From JBDSSS01 sp963764195 (lineage in GTDB: Bacteria > Actinomycetota > Actinomycetes > Actinomycetales > Dermatophilaceae), in the NCBI GenBank assembly GCA_963764195.1, contig CAVXRG010000008.1, positions 62,001 through 126,000 on the forward strand: a stretch of DNA of 64,000 nt. The letters run 5' to 3'. Below, one piece after another: positions 7,889 through 16,917 of this stretch (positions are counted from its first letter, which is position 1; every line of letters begins with the position of its first letter). Below the pieces are notes generated by a model. That model searched no databases. It was given only the letters and a program-made list of their open reading frames with translations, and was not told where the DNA came from. Both the position numbers and the translations under genes were made by a program.

Positions 7889-8865
7889 GCGGCATCAACA
7901 AGACCACCGAGAAGCACCTGATGATGTTCTCGGGCCGGGCCCACCCCCAGCTCGCGCAGGAGGTGGCCGACCTGCTCGGGACCGAGCTCGTGCCGACGAG
8001 CGCCTACGACTTCGCCAACGGCGAGGTCTACGTCCGCTACGAGGAGTCGGTGCGCGGCTCGGACGCCTTCGTCCTGCAGAGCCACACCGCCCCCATCAAC
8101 GAGTGGATCATGGAGCAGCTGCTCATGGTCGACGCGCTCAAGCGGGCCTCCGCGAAGCGGATCACCGTCGTGCTGCCGTTCTACGGCTACGCCCGCCAGG
8201 ACAAGAAGCACCGCGGCCGCGAGCCGATCTCCGCGCGGCTGATGGCCGACCTGTTCAAGACGGCCGGCGCCGACCGGTTGATGGCGATCGACCTGCACAC
8301 CGCCCAGATCCAGGGATTCTTCGACGGCCCGGTCGACCACCTGATGGCGCTGTCGACGCTCTCGGACCACGTCGCCCAGAAGTACGGGCACCTCGACCTC
8401 GCCGTCGTCTCACCGGACGCCGGACGGATCAAGGTCGCCGAGGACTGGTCGGCCCGCCTCGGCGGCGTGCCCCTCGCCTTCATCCACAAGACGCGCGACA
8501 TCAACCGGCCCAACGAGGTCGTCGCCAACCGTGTCGTCGGTGAGATCAAGGGCCGGGTCTGCGTCCTCGTCGACGACATGATCGACACCGCCGGCACGAT
8601 CACCAAGGCGGCCGACGCCATCCTCGACCAGGGCGCGAGCGCCGTCATCATCGCGGCGACGCACGCGATCCTCTCCGGGCCGGCCGTCGACCGGCTCAAG
8701 GCCTGCCGGGTCGACGAGGTCGTCGTCACCAACACGCTCCCGATCCCCGAGGACCGCCAGTTCGACAAGCTGACGGTCCTGTCGATCGCCCCCCTCGTCT
8801 CGATGGCGATCCGCGAGGTCTTCGAGGACGGTTCGGTCACGAGCCTCTTCGACGGCCGGGCGTAG
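7885..8865 (+). CDS. prs: Ribose-phosphate pyrophosphokinase (PRPP synthetase)
   Basis: Prs makes PRPP from ribose-5-phosphate and ATP for nucleotide, histidine, tryptophan and arabinan-precursor synthesis. The 326-residue protein shows FANGEVYVRYEESVRG, the catalytic loop GYARQDKKHRGREPIS, the ribose-phosphate site DLHTAQIQGFF and the PRPP-binding loop VDDMIDTAGTITKAA. The ATGA overlap with glmU implies translational coupling. A GC-rich double hairpin follows the stop. Confidence 0.97.
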   Translation: MSGINKTTEKHLMMFSGRAHPQLAQEVADLLGTELVPTSAYDFANGEVYVRYEESVRGSDAFVLQSHTAPINEWIMEQLLMVDALKRASAKRITVVLPFYGYARQDKKHRGREPISARLMADLFKTAGADRLMAIDLHTAQIQGFFDGPVDHLMALSTLSDHVAQKYGHLDLAVVSPDAGRIKVAEDWSARLGGVPLAFIHKTRDINRPNEVVANRVVGEIKGRVCVLVDDMIDTAGTITKAADAILDQGASAVIIAATHAILSGPAVDRLKACRVDEVVVTNTLPIPEDRQFDKLTVLSIAPLVSMAIREVFEDGSVTSLFDGRA

Positions 8866-8867
8866 CC

Positions 8868-8927
8868 CTCGGGGGCTCACGGCCGCGGGCGGCCTGCGCC
8901 CCCGAGCACCCCCGAAAGGCCCGGGGG
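8868..8927. terminator. Tandem GC-rich hairpins between convergent prs and phr
   Basis: CTCGGGGGC (8868-8876) pairs with GCCCCCGAG (8898-8906). A second stem, CCCCCG (8909-8914) with CGGGGG (8922-8927), follows at once. They fill the gap between the prs stop and the minus-strand photolyase stop at 8948, as expected for a bidirectional terminator. Confidence 0.6.
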
Positions 8928-8947
8928 CCTGGGTCACTTCTTGGTGA

Positions 8948-10430
8948 TCAGGGCGGGGCGTCGCCCCTCGCGCGCTCGGCCTCGAGGAGCGCGTCGAGGT
9001 CGGCGAGCCGGTGCCGCTGCTGGAGCGGCCGGGCCATCCGCGGGTTGCCCTCGAGCCGGTCGGCGGTGCGGTCGAGGAAGGCCCAGTAGCCGGCGGTGAA
9101 GGGGCACGCGTGCTCGCCCACCCGCTGCTTCGGGTCGTAGCGACACGTGCCGCAGTAGTCGCTCATCCGGTTGACGTAGGCGCCGCCGGAGACGTAGGGC
9201 TTGGTCGCCATCGCGCCGCCGTCGGCGTGCTGGCTCATCCCGACGACGTTGGCCGGCATGACCCAGTCGTAGCCGTCGACGAAGCTCGTCTGGAACCACT
9301 CGGTGAGCTCGTCGGGGTCGTAACCGCGCTGGGCAGCCCAGTTGCCGAGCACCATGAGCCGCGGGATGTGGTGGACCCAGCCACGGTCGCGCACCCCGGC
9401 GAGCACGTCGGAGAGGCAGGCCGCCTCGACGTGGTCGGCGTCGAGATCGCGGAACCACTGCGGGAGCGGGGCCCGGGCGGCCAGGGCGTTGCGCCGCCGG
9501 TAGGCCGGGCCGAAGTGCCAGTAGACGTGCCAGACGTACTCGCGCCACCCGATGACCTGGCGCACGAAACCCTCGACCGACGCGAGCGGCACGCCGTCCT
9601 CGTGGTGGGCCCGGACGGCCCGCTCGGCGACCTCGACCGGGCTGAGCAGGCCGAGGTTGAGCGGCACCGACAGGAGGCTGTGGGCCATCGCCCAGTCCCC
9701 GCGGAGCATCGCGTCCTCGTGGGGGCCGAAGGCGCCGAGGCGCGCCGTGACGAAGCGCTCGAGCGCGGCCAGCGCCTCCCGACGGGTCACCGCGAAGAGC
9801 CGAGGGCCGTCCACCCCGACGGTCTCCAGCCCCTCGTCGCGGGTCCAGCGGTCGAGGTCGTCGCGCACCGCCGCGTCGATCTCGTCCTCGCGGGGCCGGT
9901 ATGCCGCTGGGACCCCGAGCGTCTCCGCGCCGCGCGGCGGTGGCTCGCGGTTGTCCTCGTCGAACGACCAGTGTCCGCCGACCGGGCGGTCGCCCTCGAC
10001 GAGCAGGTCGAGACGCTGGCGCTGGTAGCGGTAGAAGTCCTCCATCCGCAGCCGGCGCCGCCCGTCGGCCCACCGGGCGAAGTCGTCCCGGGCCAGGCTG
10101 AAGCCGGGGGTCGGGTCGATCGCGGTCACCGAACCGGAGGCGAGCGCGCCGCGCACGAAGTCGTCAGCGGCATACGACGTGGGCTCGTAGACGCGCACCG
10201 GCTCCCCGACCTCGGCGAGGGCCTCGCCGTAGGTGTCGGTGCGTAAGAGCAGGGCCGACCCGCCGAGCTCGTCGGCCCGGTGGCGCATGCGCCGAGAGGA
10301 CGAGGTGCAGCTTCTGCCGGTGGTAGCGGCGGCGTCCGAGTGCCGCGCGGCTCTCCACGAGCAGCACGCCCTCGCGCCCGACGTCGAAGTGCGGGCCGAG
10401 CTGGTCGGCGAAGAGCCATCTCCGGGTCAT
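8948..10430 (-). CDS. Iron-sulfur bacterial photolyase / cryptochrome (DPRP, PhrB-like), one frameshift
   Basis: This family binds FAD and a [4Fe-4S] cluster and repairs UV photoproducts ((6-4) lesions in Agrobacterium PhrB). The frame from 10288 shows the cluster cysteines C-x2-C-x12-C (CGTC...ACPF) near the C-terminus, an upstream Cys in EAACLSDVL, and the HHIPRLMVLGNWA motif. The N-terminus MTRRWLFADQLGPHFD...LHLVLSA lies in another frame starting at 10430. One extra base near 10289 separates it from MRHRADELGG. Removing that base gives a continuous 493-residue protein of normal length. Sequencing error or recent inactivation are both possible. It starts 2 bases after the CGNR gene, so the two are probably co-transcribed. 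Confidence 0.85.
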
Positions 10431-10431
10431 C

Positions 10432-11007
10432 TCAGGTGCCTACCCCGTCGGACGTCCCCGCCTGCCGGGCGCGGTAGGCGGCGGTGTGGGCGCGGGCCGC
10501 GCAGCCGCCGTCGCAGTAGCGCCGGGACCGGTTGCGGGACAGGTCGACGACGACGTCGTCGCAGTCGGGAGCGTCACAGACGCGGAGCCGGTCGAGCTCA
10601 CCGGCCCGGAGGACGTCGACGACGGCCATCGCGCCCTCGACGGCCATCCGGACCGCGAGCGGCGCGTCGTCCGAGGTGGCGTGGACGTGCCAGCCCGACC
10701 CGTCGTGCTCGACGAGCCGGGGGAGCGCCTGCGCCTCGGCGAGCAGGTCGTTGACGAGCTCGACGACGCCGGCCTCGTCGAGCTCCCAGAGGCGGCGCAA
10801 CCGGGGCCGCAGCGCCCGGACGGACTCGAGCTCGGCGGCATCTGTGTCGAGGCGACCGGTCCACTGCTGCTCGGCGCAGAAGGCCGCGAGCTCGTCGAGG
10901 GTGCCCAGGGCGTCCCGTCGCTCGTGGCCGTCCACGGCGTGGGGCAGCGTGTTGACGAGGGCGGCGGCGGCCGTGAGGGCGAGGTCGGTGTCATGGGTGA
11001 AAGCCAT
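10432..11007 (-). CDS. CGNR zinc-finger / ABATE-domain protein, putative stress regulator
   Basis: The 191-residue protein has an N-terminal ABATE-like region (LALTAAAALVNTLPH...) and a C-terminal zinc finger: CDAPDC, then VVVDLSRNRSRRYC, then GGCAAR. Members are annotated as putative stress-induced regulators; no partner is proven. The canonical Cys-Gly-Asn-Arg is replaced by CAAR, though the four metal-ligand cysteines remain. The ATG at 11007 was chosen because AGGAG lies 6 bases upstream; an earlier in-frame TTG at 11022 lacks this. The Shine-Dalgarno lies inside a 9-bp inverted repeat. The photolyase gene follows immediately. Confidence 0.82.
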   Translation of the reverse strand: MAFTHDTDLALTAAAALVNTLPHAVDGHERRDALGTLDELAAFCAEQQWTGRLDTDAAELESVRALRPRLRRLWELDEAGVVELVNDLLAEAQALPRLVEHDGSGWHVHATSDDAPLAVRMAVEGAMAVVDVLRAGELDRLRVCDAPDCDDVVVDLSRNRSRRYCDGGCAARAHTAAYRARQAGTSDGVGT

Positions 11008-11011
11008 CTTG

Positions 11012-11045
11012 ACTCCTGACAACGAGAGTGGTTACCGTCAGGAGT
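11012..11045. promoter_or_regulatory. 9-bp inverted repeat between the CGNR and EamA genes
   Basis: ACTCCTGAC (11012-11020) and GTCAGGAGT (11037-11045) form a perfect inverted repeat with a 16-base spacer. The left arm overlaps the Shine-Dalgarno of the minus-strand CGNR gene. The repeat lies in the divergent gap to the EamA gene, so it could be an operator for either gene or an RNA hairpin that masks the ribosome-binding site. Confidence 0.5.
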
Positions 11046-11101
11046 GTAAAGACTTTTGATCCTGACTCGACAAAACGTGAACTCGGTGGATGAGGTGCTC
11101 G

Positions 11102-12088
11102 ATGGGCGGCGCGAGCCCCACGCAGACCGGCGGGACGGCATACCTCCCGGCGGGCGACACCCGGGACGGGGAGCCCGCCGCCGCGACCCGTCCCCTCGTC
11201 GGGATCGGCCTCGCGCTCGTCTCGGCGGCGGCCTTCGGGATGTCGGGCGGCTTCGCGAAGTCGCTCCTGCTCGGCGGGTGGTCACCGGGGGCCGTCGTCA
11301 CGATGCGGATCACCCTCGGAGCGGTCGTGCTGCTCGTGCCGACTCTCCTCGGCCTGCGCGGGCGGTGGGGGCTGCTGCGACGCAACGCCTGGCTCGTCGT
11401 CGGCTACGGCGTGACGGGGGTGGCCGGGTGCCAGCTCGCCTACTTCTTCGCCGTCAGCCACCTCTCGGTGGGGGTCGCGCTGCTCCTCGAGTACCTCGCC
11501 CCGGTGCTCATCGTGGGCTGGCTGTGGACGCGGCACCGGCGACGTCCCGGCCGGCTGACCCTGCTCGGCGTCGCGCTGGCGCTCGCCGGGCTGCTGCTCG
11601 TCCTCGACCTCACCGGCGAGGTCTCGCTCAGCCCCGTCGGCGTGCTCTGGGGGCTCGGCGCCGCGGTCTGCCTCGTCCTCTACTTCCTCCTCGCCGACCA
11701 GGTCGACGAGGGGCTGTCGCCGCTCACCCTGGCCGGGGCCGGGCTCGTCGTCGGTGCGGTCGTGCTGTGGCTCGCTGCGGGGGCGGGGCTGCTCGAGATG
11801 ACCCGCGGCGCCGACGAGGTCCTCCTCGGTGGTCGGGAGGTGGCGTGGTGGGTGCCCGTCCTCGTGCTCGCGGTCGTCGCGGCATCCTTCGCCTACGTCA
11901 CCGGGGTCGGCGCGGTGCGGGTCCTCGGGTCGAAGGTGGCCTCGTTCGTCGCCCTCACCGAGGTCCTCTTCGCGGTCCTCTTCGCCTGGCTGCTGCTCGG
12001 TGAGCTCCCGGCGGTCGTCCAGCTCGTCGGCGGCGCCCTCATCGTCGGCGGGGTGGTCGCCGTGCGGGCTGACGAACCGGCCGACTGA
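11102..12088 (+). CDS. EamA (DMT superfamily) transporter
   Basis: The 328-residue protein has about ten hydrophobic helices in two EamA repeats. The first begins at LVGIGLALVSAAAFGMSGGFAK, and the second at LSPVGVLWGLGAAVCLVLY. It ends with the typical ALTEVLFAVLFAWLLLGELP segment (shown here in part). These inner-membrane carriers export amino acids, metabolites or drugs; the substrate cannot be read from sequence. Either ATG 11090 or 11102 could start it; GAGGTG sits before the second. It is divergent from the CGNR gene. Confidence 0.85.
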   Translation: MGGASPTQTGGTAYLPAGDTRDGEPAAATRPLVGIGLALVSAAAFGMSGGFAKSLLLGGWSPGAVVTMRITLGAVVLLVPTLLGLRGRWGLLRRNAWLVVGYGVTGVAGCQLAYFFAVSHLSVGVALLLEYLAPVLIVGWLWTRHRRRPGRLTLLGVALALAGLLLVLDLTGEVSLSPVGVLWGLGAAVCLVLYFLLADQVDEGLSPLTLAGAGLVVGAVVLWLAAGAGLLEMTRGADEVLLGGREVAWWVPVLVLAVVAASFAYVTGVGAVRVLGSKVASFVALTEVLFAVLFAWLLLGELPAVVQLVGGALIVGGVVAVRADEPAD

Positions 12089-12197
12089 GTCACCGCCCGA
12101 TCCATCCTGCCACCATGGTCCGAGCTCGAAATCGCCCTCGCGTCACCGAGGCAGCATGTAGTTTCGGAGCGCCGTACACCGAGGAGGAGACCGCACC

Positions 12198-12947
12198 ATG
12201 TCAGGGGAGCCCACCCGTGTGCACAAGAGTGCGTTCGTCGGGCCCGGGGTCGAGCTCGGCGTCGGAGTCGTCGTGGGCCCCTTCGCCGTGCTGCTCGGTC
12301 CGACGCGGATCCACGACCATGTGCGCGTGGGGCCCGGTGCCCACATCGGCGGCGCGCCGGAGATCTCGGGCGTGCGCCAGAACGATCCGTGGGATGGAGA
12401 CCTCGACCACCACGAGATCGTCGTCGGCCAGTCGTCCGTCCTCCGGGACGGGGTCGTGATCCATCACGGCAGCGTCAACCCGACGGTCATCGGGGAGCGG
12501 TGCTGGCTATTCAGCCGCGTCTACGTCGCGCACGACGTCGTCGTGGGCGACGACGTGACCCTGTCTGCCGGTGTCAGTCTCGGCGGCCACACCAGCGTGC
12601 GTATCGGTGCCAACCTCGGGCTCAATGTCTGCGTGCACCAGCGCCGTCACATCGGCGCGATGGCCATGGTCGGGATGGGCACGCCGGTCACTCGCGACGT
12701 CCCCCCGTTCGCGAAGGCCTACGGCGTTCCAGCGCGGATCCATGGCGTCAACCGCTTCGGGATGACGAAGTTCGGCATACCCGACTCCGCCATCGACCGT
12801 ATCGAGGGCCTGCTTCGTGAAGGCAGTCAGAACGCGTCCGGCTTCGACTCCTCGGACGCCGCCTCGGACGTCGCCTCGGCCGTCGTCCGGTCCGAGATCG
12901 CATGGTGGCGGGCCCTCGAGAACCGACGCCCGATGGTCCCGGCGTGA
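12198..12947 (+). CDS. LpxA-like left-handed beta-helix acyltransferase
   Basis: This 249-residue protein consists of hexapeptide repeats (VHKSAFVGPGVELGVGVVVG..., IGERCWLFSRVYVAHDVVVG). The AHD motif near residue 111 matches the catalytic histidine of LpxA, and the PARIHGVNRFGM block resembles the LpxA C-terminal start. LpxA itself is not expected in an actinobacterium, so this is probably an acyltransferase for an amino-sugar nucleotide in EPS synthesis. GAGGAGGAG precedes the ATG by 9 bases. It opens a run of tightly spaced or overlapping plus-strand genes. Acyl donor and acceptor are unknown. Confidence 0.82.
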   Translation: MSGEPTRVHKSAFVGPGVELGVGVVVGPFAVLLGPTRIHDHVRVGPGAHIGGAPEISGVRQNDPWDGDLDHHEIVVGQSSVLRDGVVIHHGSVNPTVIGERCWLFSRVYVAHDVVVGDDVTLSAGVSLGGHTSVRIGANLGLNVCVHQRRHIGAMAMVGMGTPVTRDVPPFAKAYGVPARIHGVNRFGMTKFGIPDSAIDRIEGLLREGSQNASGFDSSDAASDVASAVVRSEIAWWRALENRRPMVPA

Positions 12948-13600
12948 CCGGCCCTGACATCGGCTCCGCCCCGATATTGCTCGTCGCCGCTGGCGGGCTG
13001 GCCCGGGAGGCGGCCTCGGCCGCCCGTGACGCCGGCCGTGAGGTGCTCGGGTGTCTCGACGACGACGAGAGCAGGTGGAGGACCGAGGTTGCACCCGGCC
13101 TGCCGGTGCTGGGCGGCATCGGCGACGTGACACGCTACGAAGACGTCGCCCTGGTCGTCTGCGCCGGAAGGGGGGAGGTGCGGGAGCGTCTCGTCGGCCG
13201 GCTCCACCGCCTCGGGGTCGGGGCCGGACGTTTCACGAGCATCATCCATCCACGCGCCGTTTTGGACCGTGACACCGTTCTCGGGACGGGAGCGATCATC
13301 CTCGCCGGGGTGGTCGCCACCGCTCAGGTCACCATCAGGGACCACGTCGTGTGCATGCCCAACGTCGTCCTGACCCATGACGACGTCATCGACTCCTACG
13401 CGACGCTCTGTGCGGGCGTCGTCCTGGGCGGCAACGTCCACGTCGGCGAGCGGGCCTATCTCGGTATGTCGTGTTCCGTCCGGGAAGGGTGCACGGTGCG
13501 GGCCCGGGCGATGGTTGGCATGGGAGCCGTGGTCATCGAGGATGTGGACTCCAATCGTACGTGGGTCGGTGTTCCCGCACGTCCGCTCCCGGGCACGTAG
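12944..13600 (+). CDS. NeuD/PglD-family sugar O-/N-acyltransferase
   Basis: The 218-residue protein has an N-terminal Rossmann-like part (ILLVAAGGLAREAASAARDAG, VLGCLDDDES) that binds the sugar nucleotide, and a C-terminal left-handed beta-helix with HPRAVLDRDTVLGTGAIILAG and MVGMGAVVIEDVD. PglD acetylates UDP-4-amino sugars and NeuD acetylates sialic acid. The GTG at 12944 overlaps the upstream stop (GTGA), giving translational coupling; this is preferred over the 12902 start. With the aminotransferases downstream it fits N-acylation of an amino-sugar precursor. Confidence 0.85.
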   Translation: MTGPDIGSAPILLVAAGGLAREAASAARDAGREVLGCLDDDESRWRTEVAPGLPVLGGIGDVTRYEDVALVVCAGRGEVRERLVGRLHRLGVGAGRFTSIIHPRAVLDRDTVLGTGAIILAGVVATAQVTIRDHVVCMPNVVLTHDDVIDSYATLCAGVVLGGNVHVGERAYLGMSCSVREGCTVRARAMVGMGAVVIEDVDSNRTWVGVPARPLPGT

Positions 13601-13727
13601 CGGTCTGGGCTGGCTCTCGCGGGCAGGTGAATACGTCGATTGCGCCACAGGAGCAGCGACAATCCGGTTTCATAGCGTGTGTAGCGGTGTGGGGCCGCAG
13701 GTGGCACCGAGGACTGGGGAGATTCGA

Positions 13728-14798
13728 ATGGCGTTGCGTGTTGCGGTTGTCGGCGCCGGGTACTGGGGGCCCAACCTGGTCAGGAACTTCCGGGGGAGCT
13801 CGGAGTGGGACCTCGTGGCGGTGTGCGACCTCGACGCTGGCCGTGCGCGCAAGGTCGTCGGAGACGCACGCGTCGACGTCGAGACCGACGTGGGTCGACT
13901 GCTCGCGCGCTCCGACATCGACGCGGTCGCGATCGCCACCCCTGCCAATACGCACCGGAGCGTCGCGCTCGCGGCCCTTGAGTCCGGCCGGCACGTCTTG
14001 GTGGAGAAGCCGTTGGCCACCTCCACTGCCGAAGGGCTGGAGATGCTCGCGGCCGCGCGCGACCGCGACCTCGTGCTCATGTGTGACCACACGTACTGCT
14101 ACACCCCGGTGGTCCAGCGCATCCGAGACATCATCGCGTCCGGCGAGCTCGGAGACGTGCTCTTCGTCGACTCCGTCCGGATCAACCTGGGACTCATCCA
14201 GCCTGACATCGACGTGCTGTGGGACCTCGCCCCGCACGACCTGTCGATCCTTGACTTCATCTTGCCCGCGGGGCTGTTGCCTGAGGGTGTGGCGGCGCAC
14301 GGTGCCGACCCGATCGGAGCTGGCCGAGCGTGCGTCGGCTATCTGACCATGCCACTGGCCGGAGGCGCCATGGCTCACGTTCACGTCAACTGGCTCAGCC
14401 CGACGAAGATCCGTCAGATGGTCGTCGGGGGCAGCCGCCGCACCCTGGTCTGGGACGACCTCAACCCTCAGCAGCGGCTGAGCGTCTACGACCGGGGCGT
14501 CGACCTCGACCTCTCGTCCAAGACGGACGACCTGTCGGACCGTCGCGCGGCCGGTATCTCCTACCGGCTGGGCGACATGTACGCCCCCTCACTTCCCGAG
14601 AGGGAGGCCCTTGGCTCCATGGTGGAGGAGTTCGCGGCGGCCATCCGCGACGGCCGCCCTCCGCGGACCGACGGGCAGGGGGGACTGAGGGTGCTCGAGG
14701 TGCTGGAGGCGTCGAGCGTGAGCCTCAAGAACGGTGGACAGATGGTCGATCTGTCACGATCCGCGTCGGCGCAGATGGCACAAGGAGTGGTGGCATGA
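13728..14798 (+). CDS. Gfo/Idh/MocA-family oxidoreductase
   Basis: The 356-residue protein begins MALRVAVVGAGYWGPNLVRNF with a Rossmann NAD(P) site and the VEKPLATSTAEG motif (the EKP catalytic Lys at about residue 93). An alpha/beta substrate domain with HDLSILDF follows. Family members in surface-polysaccharide loci oxidise sugar nucleotides at C3 (WlbA/WbpB type), giving the keto group used by a DegT aminotransferase, which is present downstream. No UDP-GlcNAc 6-dehydrogenase is seen in this window, so the exact substrate is open. The stop overlaps the epimerase ATG. Confidence 0.88.
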   Translation: MALRVAVVGAGYWGPNLVRNFRGSSEWDLVAVCDLDAGRARKVVGDARVDVETDVGRLLARSDIDAVAIATPANTHRSVALAALESGRHVLVEKPLATSTAEGLEMLAAARDRDLVLMCDHTYCYTPVVQRIRDIIASGELGDVLFVDSVRINLGLIQPDIDVLWDLAPHDLSILDFILPAGLLPEGVAAHGADPIGAGRACVGYLTMPLAGGAMAHVHVNWLSPTKIRQMVVGGSRRTLVWDDLNPQQRLSVYDRGVDLDLSSKTDDLSDRRAAGISYRLGDMYAPSLPEREALGSMVEEFAAAIRDGRPPRTDGQGGLRVLEVLEASSVSLKNGGQMVDLSRSASAQMAQGVVA

Positions 14799-15787
14799 GC
14801 GAGCTGCGGGGAGCGCGGGTCCTTGTCACCGGCGGCGCGGGGACGATCGGCTCGACCATCGTTGACCAGCTGCTCGACGCGGGTGTGGCCCAGGTCGACG
14901 TCTTGGACAACCTGGTTCGGGGACGCCGCGAGAACCTCGCGAACGCGTTCGCGAGGGGTGGGGTGAACCTCGTCGAGGGCGACGTTCAGGATCGCGACCT
15001 CGTGCACGACCTGACCCGGTCCAGCGATCTCGTGTTCCACCAGGCTGCGATCCGCATCACCCAGTGCGCCGAGCAGCCTCGCCTGGCCCTCGAGGTCCTG
15101 GTGGACGGCACCTTCAACGTCATCGAGGCCGCAGCCGAGCACCGCATCGACAAGCTCGTGCTCGCGTCCTCGGCATCGGTCTACGGACTGGCGGAGCACT
15201 TCCCCACCACGGAGCGCCACCACCACCACAACAACGACACCTTCTATGGAGCGGCCAAGTCGTTCAACGAGGCGATGGCGCGCAGCTTCCGGGCCATGCA
15301 GGGCCTCGACTACGTCGCGTTGCGCTACTTCAACGTCTACGGCCCCAGGATGGACGTACACGGCCTCTACACGGAGGTGCTCGTCCGCTGGATGGAGCGC
15401 ATCGCGGACGGGCAGCCTCCGCTCATCTTCGGCGACGGCGCGCAGACCATGGATTTCGTCTACACCGTCGACATCGCGCGCGCCAACATCCTCGCGATGA
15501 CCTCTGACGTTCCCGAGGGGGTCTACAACATCGCCAGCAACGAAGAGACGTCCCTGCTCGGGCTGGCCGAGGCACTCCTGCGGGCGATGGACTCCGACCT
15601 CGGCGTCGAGCATGGGCCGGAGCGAGCCGTCAACGGCGTGTCCCGACGCCTGGCCGACATCGAGGCGGCCCGCCAAGACCTCGGGTGGAGTCCGACGACG
15701 GGACTCGAGGACGGGTTGCGCGACCTCGTCGCCTGGTGGGAACCCCAGCGGGAGGCTGTCGCCGCGGGCCGGAAGGTCTCCGCATGA
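14795..15787 (+). CDS. NAD-dependent epimerase/dehydratase (extended SDR)
   Basis: The 330-residue extended SDR has VLVTGGAGTIGSTIVDQLL for NAD, a SASVYG serine and the YxxxK catalytic pair in FYGAAK, followed by LRYFNVYGPRMD. It resembles UDP-glucose 4-epimerase-like enzymes that act on nucleotide sugars. A His/Asn-rich stretch (HHHHNN) just before the catalytic Tyr stands out but falls in a normally variable loop. Start 14795 (ATGA overlap with the oxidoreductase) was preferred to the longer open frame. It lies in a translationally coupled sugar-nucleotide set. Confidence 0.9.
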   Translation: MSELRGARVLVTGGAGTIGSTIVDQLLDAGVAQVDVLDNLVRGRRENLANAFARGGVNLVEGDVQDRDLVHDLTRSSDLVFHQAAIRITQCAEQPRLALEVLVDGTFNVIEAAAEHRIDKLVLASSASVYGLAEHFPTTERHHHHNNDTFYGAAKSFNEAMARSFRAMQGLDYVALRYFNVYGPRMDVHGLYTEVLVRWMERIADGQPPLIFGDGAQTMDFVYTVDIARANILAMTSDVPEGVYNIASNEETSLLGLAEALLRAMDSDLGVEHGPERAVNGVSRRLADIEAARQDLGWSPTTGLEDGLRDLVAWWEPQREAVAAGRKVSA

Positions 15788-16917
15788 GCCGGGTCAACGT
15801 GATGCAGCCGTGGATGGGCGAGGAGGAGATCGCGGCCGTCACGGAAGTCATCCGGTCCGGCTGGGTGGCCCAGGGACCCAAGGTCGCCGAGTTCGAAGGC
15901 GCGTTCGCGGCGCGCATGCAGGCACCTCACGGCATCGCCGTCTCGAGTTGCACGACCGCCCTGCACCTCGCTCTTGTCGTTGCCGGGGTGGGAGCCGGGG
16001 ACGAGGTCGTCGTCCCGTCGTTCTCCTTCATCGCGACTGCGAACGCACCGACCTATGTCGGGGCCACCCCCGTGTTCACCGACGTGGACCGCGAGACGGG
16101 AAACGTGACGGCCGACACGGTGAAGGTGGCGCTGACTGCCCGGACCCGAGCGGTCATCGTCGTCGACCAGGGCGGCGTCCCAGTCGACCTCGGCCCGATC
16201 CGCGAACTGTGCGATCCCCTCGGCGTGGTGGTCATCGAGGACGCCGCCTGCGGCGCCGGGTCGACGTATGCCGGTCGCCCCGTCGGCGCGGGCGCCGAGA
16301 TCGCCGCGTGGTCCTTCCACCCCCGCAAGCTCCTCACCACGGGCGAGGGCGGGATGATCACGACGACGCGCCCGGACTGGGCGGCGCGGGCTCGCCTGCT
16401 GCGCGAGCACGCCATGGACGTCAGTGCCGCTGAGCGTCACGCGAGCGTCCTCGCCCCCGCCGAGCGGTACGTCGAGGTCGGCTACAACTTCCGGATGACC
16501 GACCTGCAGGCGGCCGTCGGCATCGTGCAGCTGGGACGTCTCGATGACGTCGTGGCCCGGCGCCGTGAGCTCGCCGACCGCTACCGCGACGCGTTCTCGG
16601 GTGTCGAGGGGCTGCGGTGCGTGGCGGACCCCGAGGGCGGGACGTCGAACTTCCAGTCCTTCTGGGTCGAGGTCGGTGACGCGTTCCCCCTCTCGCGCGA
16701 CGAACTGCTCGAACGGCTGGCGCTGGCCGACATCTCGGCCCGTCGAGGGATCATGGCGTCGCATCGGCAGCCTGCGTATGCCGGCTGCTCCCATGCGCCG
16801 CTTCCCGTCACCGAGCGGCTCACCGACTCCACCCTCATCCTGCCGTTGTTCCACCAGATGACGGTCGAGCAGCAGGCCCGCGTCATCGTCGCGGTACGCG
16901 ACACCACGAGACGCTGA
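15784..16917 (+). CDS. DegT/DnrJ/EryC1 aminotransferase (first copy)
   Basis: This PLP enzyme transfers an amino group, usually from glutamate, to a keto-sugar nucleotide. The 377-residue protein shows GWVAQGPKVAEFE, the AVSSCTTALHLAL region, DEVVVPSFSFIATANA, the VIEDAACG segment and the PLP lysine in FHPRKLLTTGEGG near residue 182. It starts at an ATGA overlap with the epimerase and ends one base into the next gene. The gene order oxidoreductase-epimerase-aminotransferase suggests a 3- or 4-amino sugar. Confidence 0.92.
   Translation: MSRVNVMQPWMGEEEIAAVTEVIRSGWVAQGPKVAEFEGAFAARMQAPHGIAVSSCTTALHLALVVAGVGAGDEVVVPSFSFIATANAPTYVGATPVFTDVDRETGNVTADTVKVALTARTRAVIVVDQGGVPVDLGPIRELCDPLGVVVIEDAACGAGSTYAGRPVGAGAEIAAWSFHPRKLLTTGEGGMITTTRPDWAARARLLREHAMDVSAAERHASVLAPAERYVEVGYNFRMTDLQAAVGIVQLGRLDDVVARRRELADRYRDAFSGVEGLRCVADPEGGTSNFQSFWVEVGDAFPLSRDELLERLALADISARRGIMASHRQPAYAGCSHAPLPVTERLTDSTLILPLFHQMTVEQQARVIVAVRDTTRR

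Noticed and set aside
8866..8947. Small RNA gene between prs and phr
   Set aside because: The two stem-loops are simply explained as a bidirectional terminator between convergent genes.
8934..10073. 379-codon Arg/Pro-rich minus-strand frame over the photolyase
   Set aside because: Out-of-frame shadow of the photolyase; composition is typical of frame-shifted high-GC code.
12198..12947. True LpxA (lipid A synthesis)
   Set aside because: No other lipid A genes are seen and actinobacteria lack lipid A; the genomic setting fits amino-sugar acylation.
15205..15245. Run of histidines (HHHHNN) in the epimerase, considered as a cloning tag or metal site
   Set aside because: It lies inside the gene in a loop that varies in this family and is followed by the normal catalytic YxxxK.
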